Of a stretch of 36,984 bases of DNA, positions 7,980 through 15,234 are shown piece after piece. The notes beneath the pieces were generated by a model. It was not told the origin of the DNA, ran no database searches, and saw only the letters and a list, made by a program, of their open reading frames with translations. The position numbers and the translations under genes are program-made. The DNA comes from Bacteroidaceae bacterium (GTDB lineage Bacteria > Bacteroidota > Bacteroidia > Bacteroidales > Bacteroidaceae). Numbering within the stretch: position 1 is the stretch's first letter; each line of letters opens with the position of its first letter. Location: contig JAFQEZ010000106.1 of NCBI GenBank assembly GCA_017398805.1, forward strand, positions 1 through 36,984, read 5' to 3'.

Positions 7980-9988
7980 AATTCCAATCTGTTTTTTATG
8001 TGATGATAGATTGATTTTAATTGTTCACTTGTGTGTTGTATAGTAGATTGTTTTGCAATATCCAATAAACCAACAATACCAAGATCAATATCTTCCTGAT
8101 CTAATAAATGTTCAATAAACAGACTATTATTCAGGTTTGATGTTATAATTAATGAGTTTGGTTTCTTTAGAAATTCAGCAAAAACACTTGCGGCATTCCT
8201 TTCGTATGATATATCCAAACTGCTGTCAGGAGTCTCAACTATATAAAAAGATGGTGTTCTATAGAAGAACGTCAAAATACTCATTCTAAAGGAATGATCT
8301 ACAAAAAATCTTTGCGATTCAGACATTTCTTCTTCGTAAAATCGTACTTTCCCGTCAATAACAGGATAAAAACGCTTGTTCGAGTCACCGGCCTGTTTGA
8401 TATACGTCAACTCGCAAGGTACACCTAAAAATTTTCCGGCGTATTGAGCAAAAATAGATGAAAATACGTGAACATTAGATGTTATAACATCTTCAATCTC
8501 GTTTGATATTGAGGTCACTATATCATATTGCTCGTCACGTTGTTTTTGGTATGCTTCTTTTTGCTGGGTCAGACGGTTTACTTCATCTAAGAATGGCTGA
8601 ATTGAATTTTGACTGTTATCAGACATAGCATTTTCATACTCAAGTTCCCTTACTTGTTGCTGAATAGTTCTTCTTCCCAGTTCAATTTTAGCAAACTCTG
8701 CATCCAAATTAATTATTTGTTGTTCAATATTTTGTATTGACCGTTTTTTGCTATTGATGGACTGATACAATGTTTTTCTATGTGTACTTATGTCATCAAA
8801 GCGTTTTTTTAATATTGTGTCTGCTTCCGTGTTTTCATTAATTGAAGAATTACACGCAAAGCAACGATCTGAATTGTTTGCAACTTTTTCTACAAATTCA
8901 TCATTTGGCTGATTGCACATTGGACAAATGTGGTTTAACTGAATGTTCTTTATAAAAACATGATATGACGGATGTAAGGTCTCCCATATATGATTATTCA
9001 GCTGCTCCTCTATTTGTTTTAACTGTTTGTCTATATCGTTTGCAGATAAGCTAATTTTATTAATTTCATTTTGCAATAGTGATATATCTTGACTTTTCGA
9101 AGCACGTTCTTTTTGTATGGACGCTAGTCTAGTATCCATTTCAGCAAGTTTACCTTTTAAGTCTATAAGAATAAGTGCAGTGTTCCCCTGATTAGCTGTA
9201 GAATTATTGGCTGATGGAGAAGTGTCCTTCATTTTGCTTAACACTTTATTTATAGCTCTCATGTCTTCTGAACTATGACGAGACAAACTGTCAAAGTATT
9301 TAGCTTTTCTGATAGCCTCTTGTCGTTTTTTGTCAAGATCGGGGTCATTGAAATATTTATTAAATAATTCACTTTGCACATCTGGTAAAAAGTCACCATC
9401 GTTCCAAAGAATGGTTTTATGGTCTTCTCCGAAAAACAGAACTTCGTTTACAAAAAATATCAGATCATCAAATTCCAAATTTGTGTTAACCTTAATAATT
9501 TTCTCATATTTATAAGGCAACGTGTCAACTTTCGCTGCATCTGATAATTTTTCATAACCGAACTGATTGATTAATGTGCCCAATATTTCTATTCCATCAA
9601 CTTTAAGTTGTGTCAATGTTATGGAGGATAAATCTCTTGTCAGTTCAACTATGACATTGTTTATCTTCATCCTAATCGTTACTGTAGGAGAAGCATCCGT
9701 GTGAATGCTGTCGTCCATACGATTACTGAAATACTTTTGTGGAAATAGTTGACGCTTTTCTATGATATTTCCTTGATATGTCCGAGTATATCCAAACGGT
9801 TTTTTGTATAACCCGAGAATGGCAAATCGAATAATGTTGACAAAGGTGGTCTTTCCCATGCCATTACCACCTAAGACTAAATTGACTCCTTTAACAAAGT
9901 CAAAGGTGTAATCCAGACCGTTGGGGTATAAAGTATAATTCTTTATGTTTATACTTAACAACTCTGGTAGATATATTTGCCTACTCAT
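7973..9988 (-). CDS. SMC/Rad50-like ATPase with double-CxxC zinc element
   Basis: 671 residues. The Walker A is GGNGMGKTT (40-48). Two predicted coiled-coil stretches (about 275-335 and 385-500) flank a zinc element with CPMC (355-358) and CFAC (376-379). The C-terminal lobe has the signature MSESQRFFVDHSFRM (555-569) and a Walker B FYIVETPDSSLD (581-592), where the usual DE pair reads ET. This is the head-coil-hook-coil-head plan of Rad50-type ABC ATPases, with a two-CxxC knuckle rather than a single Rad50 CxxC. Family members are thought to sense or bridge DNA and gate a partner effector. It is the first gene of a four-gene operon. A TATCTTTG element ~95 bases upstream may be its promoter. 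Confidence 0.85.
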   Translation of the reverse strand: MSRQIYLPELLSINIKNYTLYPNGLDYTFDFVKGVNLVLGGNGMGKTTFVNIIRFAILGLYKKPFGYTRTYQGNIIEKRQLFPQKYFSNRMDDSIHTDASPTVTIRMKINNVIVELTRDLSSITLTQLKVDGIEILGTLINQFGYEKLSDAAKVDTLPYKYEKIIKVNTNLEFDDLIFFVNEVLFFGEDHKTILWNDGDFLPDVQSELFNKYFNDPDLDKKRQEAIRKAKYFDSLSRHSSEDMRAINKVLSKMKDTSPSANNSTANQGNTALILIDLKGKLAEMDTRLASIQKERASKSQDISLLQNEINKISLSANDIDKQLKQIEEQLNNHIWETLHPSYHVFIKNIQLNHICPMCNQPNDEFVEKVANNSDRCFACNSSINENTEADTILKKRFDDISTHRKTLYQSINSKKRSIQNIEQQIINLDAEFAKIELGRRTIQQQVRELEYENAMSDNSQNSIQPFLDEVNRLTQQKEAYQKQRDEQYDIVTSISNEIEDVITSNVHVFSSIFAQYAGKFLGVPCELTYIKQAGDSNKRFYPVIDGKVRFYEEEMSESQRFFVDHSFRMSILTFFYRTPSFYIVETPDSSLDISYERNAASVFAEFLKKPNSLIITSNLNNSLFIEHLLDQEDIDLGIVGLLDIAKQSTIQHTSEQLKSIYHHIKNRLELC

Positions 9989-10067
9989 ATTTTCTTAACA
10001 ATCTATCAACAATTAATAAGTTGCATGCAAACGCAGAGACTTTAGGACTGTCCGGCATACAATACTC

Positions 10068-10511
10068 CTAATTTAGGTGCAAAGATAATAAGAAATATCC
10101 AAAATCTGATATGTCAATGCCATTATTTACCATACGTAATTTCAACTTGATATGTTTTATTTGTTGTTTAAGGAAATCAAAAAACTTACTAAATTTTCTT
10201 TTCGTTGGCAAACACTCTTCAATACCTTCTGTCTTATTCTGTTCGATTAATAGGTTGTTCAAGCGAAACACAAGTGCAAAAACCACTTCAAGATTGTAGA
10301 ATGTTGTCCAACTTGCAGGAGTAACCAAATCACATCGTTGAGTTGTTGCAGGGTTAAGTATTCCGCTCTTATATATCGCTCTGATGGCAACTCGGAGTGT
10401 CCGGGCTATCACCCTGAACAACTCCACCAATTCCATTTCGGACATCCAAACATTACCGCATGGGATATTCACTCTGCCATTCTCGCTTATTGTTATAATT
10501 GCTCGTTCCAT
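10068..10511 (-). CDS. RhuM-like/wHTH-type small protein of Bacteroidota mobile elements
   Basis: 147 residues. The start (VNIPCGNVWMSEMELVELF) resembles the DNA-binding front of RhuM-type proteins (VWLT..QMAELF) and a family I associate with integrase regions of Bacteroidota mobile elements. The remainder (AIRAIYKSG, then YNLEVVFALVFRLNN) is probably helical and has no known motif. Its ATG at 10511 lies 2 bases after the stop of the integrase remnant, so the two were once co-transcribed. The C-terminus is basic. Function unknown; a transcription factor for the element is a reasonable guess. Confidence 0.6.
   Translation of the reverse strand: MERAIITISENGRVNIPCGNVWMSEMELVELFRVIARTLRVAIRAIYKSGILNPATTQRCDLVTPASWTTFYNLEVVFALVFRLNNLLIEQNKTEGIEECLPTKRKFSKFFDFLKQQIKHIKLKLRMVNNGIDISDFGYFLLSLHLN
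10080..10087 (-). promoter_or_regulatory. -7 element (TATCTTTG), possible promoter of the ABC-3C operon
   Basis: Read on the minus strand this is a perfect TAnnTTTG. It lies inside the last codons of the upstream gene, and the ATPase ATG is about 90 bases downstream. I see no good TTTG at the usual distance, so the call is tentative. The leader also holds the palindrome TTGCATGCAA (10021-10030). Confidence 0.35.
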
Positions 10512-10513
10512 AG

Positions 10514-10795
10514 TTACATTGCGATTGAAATTTCACTAAACGATTGATTAAGTCTGTTGCCGAACATCGTCAAATCCTTGTCTATTTTCTCGGTGATAAT
10601 CTTGGCATACTTTTGTGTTGTGGTAATGTTCGTACGCCCCAATACTCGGCTGACACTACCAATGGGGACACCCTTGCTCAGAGCTAATGTCGCGAACCCA
10701 TGGCGACTTGAATGGAATGAAATATCCTTTGAGATTCCACACCCTTTTATCATCTTTTTCTGTGCTTTGCAGATTTTCCAATAGTATATTACAAC
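10514..10795 (-). pseudogene. Tyrosine recombinase (integrase), C-terminal remnant
   Basis: The frame holds only the last catalytic part of a phage-type integrase: SFHSSRHGFATLALSKG (the HxxR box), SVSRVLGRTNITTTQKYAKI (Gly-Arg-Thr-Asn in place of the more usual Gly-His-x box, then the Tyr nucleophile in TQKYAKI). The homology runs about 15 residues further up than the first ATG (10753), as VVIYYWKICKAQKK, directly after an in-frame stop near 10796. The N-terminal arm-binding and core domains and the first catalytic Arg are missing, and I find no continuation in another frame before 11050. This is a stump left by decay or replacement, and it marks the right side of the island. Confidence 0.8.
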
Positions 10796-11106
10796 TTATT
10801 CCCTTTACAAATATTCTGGTTTCTAATGCGAAGTCGGGGTGTTTAATCGATAAGTAATGAAGTTGAATATGCTTATTTCTTAAAATTCGGTAATTTGGCG
10901 AAGATTTGTTCGGTGATTTGGTTTACATAATAGCACTATCTATTGTTTTCTGTAAATAGAGATTACTGGGTTTACAATACGAACTCTGTAATTTTTTCTA
11001 TCCTGTTTTTACATGCCAAAGGCCGAGTACCACCTTTGAATTTTTGATGATTTTTCAAATGCAAAGATGCGAAAGAAGTTTCTCCAAACAAAATATCCAT
11101 TCATTT
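10796..11106. other. Gene-free AT-rich stretch beside the integrase remnant
   Basis: No complete gene is seen. It holds a near-direct repeat (TTCGGTAATTTGGC / TTCGGTGATTTGGT, around 10891 and 10908) and a small inverted repeat CAAAGG/CCTTTG (about 11021-11038). On the minus strand a short open tail reads ...YVNQITEQIFAKLPNFKK-stop near 10876-10930, possibly the end of a lost gene. It looks like a junction or decayed segment of the mobile element. Confidence 0.4.
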
Positions 11107-11139
11107 GTTTCCAAAATGGGAAACTTTATTTTAGATTTG
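11107..11139 (+). promoter_or_regulatory. Promoter plus overlapping palindromic operator of the XRE gene
   Basis: GTTTCC-AAAATG-GGAAAC (11107-11124) is a perfect 6-bp inverted repeat. The -7 element TAGATTTG (11132-11139) is a perfect TAnnTTTG, and TTTC (11108-11111) stands 20 bases before it as -33. The palindrome overlaps the -33 box and most of the spacer, where a dimeric XRE repressor would block polymerase. Transcription would start near 11146, 11 bases before the ATG at 11157. Confidence 0.6.
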
Positions 11140-11156
11140 CAAAAAGAATTGATGTT

Positions 11157-11828
11157 ATGACAGCAAGAATTGATAACATTGGTGCTATGATTCGCAACGA
11201 ACGCTTGCGTCGTGGTATGACCCAAGAGGAACTTGGCGAGTTGGTTGGCGTGGGTAAGGCGCAAATATCAAAAATTGAAAGTGGCAAAGGACTCACCATT
11301 AAAACCATAACAAAAGTGCTTGGTGCCTTGGGGCTATCTGCTTCTGTAAGCCTTAAAAGTGAACAGAGAATTGATAAACGTATTATCGGCTACATTCTTG
11401 CTGCTATAAATGAGTTTGCAGCAGCACACCGGATGACAACCCGTGAAGCGAGCAATTACCTGGTACGTTTCAAAGGCGTGGATTTTCTTGCTGAACACTA
11501 TGAGGCTGAACATCTGTTGTCATTCGATGATAGCGTGCAAGATTTGACTCGTGTATGCATTAATAATGGAGGAGGTGCCGAGGTTGATAAATCATTAAAT
11601 GAACATACCAAATCAAAATCCCAATACCTTGTAGAAGGTATAACAAAGGATATAGTCTGCTTTCTGATGGAAGAAGAAGGGTTTGATTTATCTGAGGCTC
11701 TTGGCATTTTTTATAATTCCGATACTTTTGCAAAACTCACGGACGAGGAAACTGGGCTCTACATTGAGAGTTCTTCCTTTGTCTATGAGATATTGAAATC
11801 AGAGCTTAAATACGGAAAAATACGATAG
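11157..11828 (+). CDS. XRE-family regulator with DUF3791-like C-terminal region
   Basis: 223 residues from ATG 11157. I reject the upstream in-frame ATG at 11067 because the promoter and operator lie inside that extension. Residues ~1-60 are a Cro/CI-type helix-turn-helix (NIGAMIRNERLRRGMTQEEL, VGKAQISKIESGKG). The middle (IIGYILAAINEFAAAHRMTTREASNYL to HYEAEHLLSFDD) resembles DUF3791, and the last ~60 residues (CFLMEEEGFDLSEALGIFYNSDTFAKL...ETGLYIESSSFVYEIL) resemble small proteins I associate with DUF3791/DUF3990 toxin-antitoxin-like clusters. This looks like an antitoxin-type repressor fusion with no toxin gene beside it. The DUF assignment is from memory. Autoregulation is suggested by the palindrome. 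Confidence 0.7.
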   Translation: MTARIDNIGAMIRNERLRRGMTQEELGELVGVGKAQISKIESGKGLTIKTITKVLGALGLSASVSLKSEQRIDKRIIGYILAAINEFAAAHRMTTREASNYLVRFKGVDFLAEHYEAEHLLSFDDSVQDLTRVCINNGGGAEVDKSLNEHTKSKSQYLVEGITKDIVCFLMEEEGFDLSEALGIFYNSDTFAKLTDEETGLYIESSSFVYEILKSELKYGKIR

Positions 11829-11845
11829 TCCGGCCCAAGGACAGC

Positions 11846-11874
11846 CAGATGCTTCGACTACGCTCTGCATGACA
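11846..11874. repeat. REP-like dispersed repeat remnant
   Basis: The segment ATGCTTCGACTACGCTCTGC with CAG before it and ATGACA after it reads on the other strand as a GTCATGCAGAGCG...TCGAAGCATCT element. I know this type as a short, widely dispersed intergenic repeat in several bacterial phyla. It can form a weak hairpin (ATGC/GCAT ends). Confidence 0.45.
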
Positions 11875-11926
11875 TGGTGCACGGATAACATAGAACTGAA
11901 TGCGGAAAACGGAAAGCAACAACAAC

Positions 11927-11963
11927 GGCAAAAAACAACGCCGCTCCAGTGCATTGGAGCGGC
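11927..11963 (-). terminator. carB: Intrinsic terminator of carB
   Basis: The perfect 9-bp stem GCCGCTCCA/TGGAGCGGC (11940-11963, 6-base loop) is followed on the minus strand by GTTGTTTTTT. It lies 27 bases past the carB stop. Confidence 0.85.
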
Positions 11964-11989
11964 ATTGATGGTAATGTTGAGTATCCGTT

Positions 11990-14900
11990 TTACTTGAACT
12001 CGTCCCAGCTCTTTACCGGCAACTCCTTCACGTCGATGTTGCAGAAAGCATTGATGAATGCGCTTGCAAGGCGTGCGTTGGTGATGAGCGGTATGTTGTG
12101 GTCAATAGCTGCACGACGGATGCGGTAGCCATTGGTAAGTTCGCGCTTGGTGTGGTTTTTGGGGATGTTGATGATGAGGTCGAAACGGTGGTCGGCAATC
12201 ATCTGCATCACATTATTCTCGGCTGTAGGGTTCTCATCGGGCCACATTACCGGTGTTGCCTTAATGCCATGCTCGTTAAGGAACTTGGCAGTACCCATTG
12301 TTGCATAGATATTGTAACCCTTCTGCTGAAGTACTGCTGACGGTTCAAGCAAATCAACCTTAGACTTTGCAGCACCTGAAGAGAGCATTACATTCTTCTC
12401 GGGAACACTGTAGCCCACTGCTATCATTGCATTGAGAAGTGCCTCGTCAAAGTCGTCACCTATGCAGCCCACCTCACCTGTCGATGACATATCAACGCCA
12501 AGCACAGGGTCGGCCTGATGCAAGCGGCTGAATGAGAACTGCGATGCCTTGACACCAATCCAGTCGATATCGAATGCCGACTTGTCGGGCTGGCTGTAAG
12601 GAGCATCGAGCATGATGCGTGTGGCAGTCTCAATGAAGTTGCGCTTGAGCACCTTTGAAACGAATGGGAACGAACGCGAAGCACGCAGGTTACACTCGAT
12701 AACCTTTACCTCATTGTTCTTTGCAAGGAACTGGATGTTGAAAGGACCCGAGATGTTGAGTTCCTTTGCGATGCGACGGCTTATCTTCTTTATGCGGCGT
12801 GCAGTCTCGAAGTAGATTTTCTGTGCAGGGAACACCAGTGTCGCGTCACCGGAGTGTACACCGGCAAACTCAACGTGCTCTGATATTGCATACTCCACTA
12901 CCTCACCGTTCTGTGCCACAGCATCGAACTCAATCTCCTTGGTCTCCATCATGAACTGTGAAACCACAACAGGGAACTCCTTGGAAACTTCGGCTGCCAT
13001 CTTCAGGAACTCCTGAAGTTCCTCCTCGTTGTAGCAGACATTCATGGCTGCACCCGAGAGCACGTATGATGGACGTACAAGCACAGGATAGCCCACTTTG
13101 TCTACAAATTCCTTCATATCCTCAATGCTTGTAAGCTCCTTCCATGCAGGCTGGTCGATACCAAGCTGGTCGAGCATTGCCGAGAATTTGTGACGGTTCT
13201 CGGCACGGTCGATTGAGAGAGGCGATGTACCCAAAATGGGCACAGACTGACGATGCAGTTTCATCGCAAGGTTGTTAGGTATCTGTCCGCCCACCGAAAC
13301 TATTACACCACCCGGCTGCTCAAGGTCAATTACATCGAGTACACGCTCGAAGGAGAGCTCATCGAAGTAGAGACGGTCGCACATGTCGTAGTCGGTTGAT
13401 ACAGTCTCAGGGTTGTAGTTAATCATTATTGATTTATAGCCAAGCTTGCGGGCTGTCTGCACCGCGTTCACCGAACACCAGTCGAACTCTACCGACGAGC
13501 CGATGCGGTATGCACCCGAACCGAGCACAACTACAGATTTGTCATTCTTGTAGTAGTTTACATCGTAGCCCTTGACACCGTATGTCATGTAGAGGTAATT
13601 TGTAAGTTCGGGATGCTCCGAAGCTACGGTATTGATGCGTTTCACAGCTGGGAGGATGCCGAGTTCCTTACGGCGTGCACGCACTGCAAGGTTGCCGCTC
13701 TCCATATTCTTCTGATCCTTGAGCACGAAACGTGAAATCTGGAAGTCGGAGAAGCCAAGTTCCTTTGCACGGCGCAGAACATCCTCGGGGAGTTCCTCAA
13801 GGCTGTTGTAACCCTCAAGCACAAGCTTGTAGTCAACGATATTCTTGAGTTTACCTATGAACCACGGGTCAATCTTTGTAAGTTCGCTTATGCGCTCAAC
13901 TGTATAACCCTCCTCAAGAGCCGATGCGATTGAGAAGACGCGCATGTCGGTGGGGTTGGCAAGTTCCTCGTCGAGGTTATCGAAATGCGTATGCTCGTTG
14001 CCCACAAAGCCGTGCATGCCCTGACCTATCATGCGGAGACCCTTCTGGATAACTTCCTCAAATGATCGGCCGATTGACATGATTTCGCCCACAGACTTCA
14101 TGCTTGAACCTATCTGACGTGAAACGCCCGCGAATTTTGTCAAGTCCCAACGTGGAATCTTGCAAATGAGGTAGTCAAGCTCCGGAGCCTTGTATGCGCT
14201 GTTCGGTGTACCCATTTCTCCAATCTCATCAAGAGTGTAACCGAGGGCAATCTTCGCAGCAACGAATGCAAGAGGATAACCTGTAGCCTTTGAAGCAAGG
14301 GCCGATGAACGGCTCAGGCGAGCATTAACCTCAATCACGCGGTAGTCGTTTGTCTCGGCATTGAATGCATACTGAATGTTACACTCGCCCACGATACCAA
14401 GGTGACGGATAGCCTTAACCGAAATCTCCTGCATGAACTTCACCTGATCTGGTGTAAGTGAACAGGTTGGAGCAACTACGATTGACTCACCGGTGTGGAT
14501 GCCAAGCGGGTCGAAGTTCTCCATGCTTGCCACTGTAAAGCAGTGGTCGTTTGCGTCGCGGATAACCTCGAACTCAATCTCCTTCCAACCCTTCAAAGAC
14601 TCTTCAACAAGAATCTGGTTAGAGAATGTGAAAGCACTCTCCGCCAACTCCTTGAAGCTCTCCTCGTCGCGGCAGATACCGCTGCCGAGGCCACCGAGTG
14701 CATAAGCCGAACGTACCATGACAGGAAAACCGATACGGTGAGCAGCGGCAAGAGCATCCTCCATGCTCTCTACAGCCTGGCTCACAGGTGTCTTCATTGG
14801 AATCTCATCGAGCTTCTTGACAAAGAGGTCGCGGTCCTCGGTGTACATGATAGCCTCTACCGAAGTACCAAGAACCTTTACGCCGTATTTCTCAAGAATA

Positions 14901-15211
14901 CCTTTCTGATAAAGTTCTGTACCGCAGTTGAGTGCTGTCTGGCCACCGAATGCAAGCAGAATGCCATCGGGACGCTCCTTTTTAATAATCTCCTCAACAT
15001 TGTGAATGTCTACGGGAAGGAAGTATACCTTGTCGGCAATACCTTCCGATGTCTGGATTGTTGCGACATTTGGGTTGATCAGCACCGACTGGATGCCCTC
15101 CTCGCGGAGTGCCTTGAGTGCCTGTGAACCTGAATAGTCAAACTCTCCTGCCTGGCCGATGCGGAGCGCACCCGAACCGAGCAATAACACTTTTTTCAGT
15201 TTTTCTTTCAT
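11990..15211 (-). CDS. carB: Carbamoyl-phosphate synthase large subunit
   Basis: 1073 residues, the normal length. The two homologous ATP-grasp halves are both visible: one opens KKVLLLGSGALRIGQAGEFDYSG and the other SVVVLGSGAYRIGSSVEFDW (near residue 560). Conserved blocks such as EVNARLSRSSALASKATGYP (first half) and ECNLRASRSFPFVSK (second half) are intact. The C-terminal MGS-like allosteric domain is present (YNIYATMGTAKFL, IINIPKN). It makes carbamoyl phosphate from bicarbonate, 2 ATP and ammonia delivered by CarA, for pyrimidine and arginine synthesis. No carA is seen in this window; the gene upstream, 23 bases away and in the same operon, is a PurF-like glutamine amidotransferase, so carA must lie elsewhere. 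Confidence 0.98.
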   Translation of the reverse strand: MKEKLKKVLLLGSGALRIGQAGEFDYSGSQALKALREEGIQSVLINPNVATIQTSEGIADKVYFLPVDIHNVEEIIKKERPDGILLAFGGQTALNCGTELYQKGILEKYGVKVLGTSVEAIMYTEDRDLFVKKLDEIPMKTPVSQAVESMEDALAAAHRIGFPVMVRSAYALGGLGSGICRDEESFKELAESAFTFSNQILVEESLKGWKEIEFEVIRDANDHCFTVASMENFDPLGIHTGESIVVAPTCSLTPDQVKFMQEISVKAIRHLGIVGECNIQYAFNAETNDYRVIEVNARLSRSSALASKATGYPLAFVAAKIALGYTLDEIGEMGTPNSAYKAPELDYLICKIPRWDLTKFAGVSRQIGSSMKSVGEIMSIGRSFEEVIQKGLRMIGQGMHGFVGNEHTHFDNLDEELANPTDMRVFSIASALEEGYTVERISELTKIDPWFIGKLKNIVDYKLVLEGYNSLEELPEDVLRRAKELGFSDFQISRFVLKDQKNMESGNLAVRARRKELGILPAVKRINTVASEHPELTNYLYMTYGVKGYDVNYYKNDKSVVVLGSGAYRIGSSVEFDWCSVNAVQTARKLGYKSIMINYNPETVSTDYDMCDRLYFDELSFERVLDVIDLEQPGGVIVSVGGQIPNNLAMKLHRQSVPILGTSPLSIDRAENRHKFSAMLDQLGIDQPAWKELTSIEDMKEFVDKVGYPVLVRPSYVLSGAAMNVCYNEEELQEFLKMAAEVSKEFPVVVSQFMMETKEIEFDAVAQNGEVVEYAISEHVEFAGVHSGDATLVFPAQKIYFETARRIKKISRRIAKELNISGPFNIQFLAKNNEVKVIECNLRASRSFPFVSKVLKRNFIETATRIMLDAPYSQPDKSAFDIDWIGVKASQFSFSRLHQADPVLGVDMSSTGEVGCIGDDFDEALLNAMIAVGYSVPEKNVMLSSGAAKSKVDLLEPSAVLQQKGYNIYATMGTAKFLNEHGIKATPVMWPDENPTAENNVMQMIADHRFDLIINIPKNHTKRELTNGYRIRRAAIDHNIPLITNARLASAFINAFCNIDVKELPVKSWDEFK

Positions 15212-15234
15212 GATTATAATATTGTTTGTTATTC

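Noticed and set aside
11067-11156. Upstream start of the XRE gene
   Set aside because: A perfect TAGATTTG -7 element and palindrome lie inside this extension, and the helix-turn-helix homology begins only after 11157.
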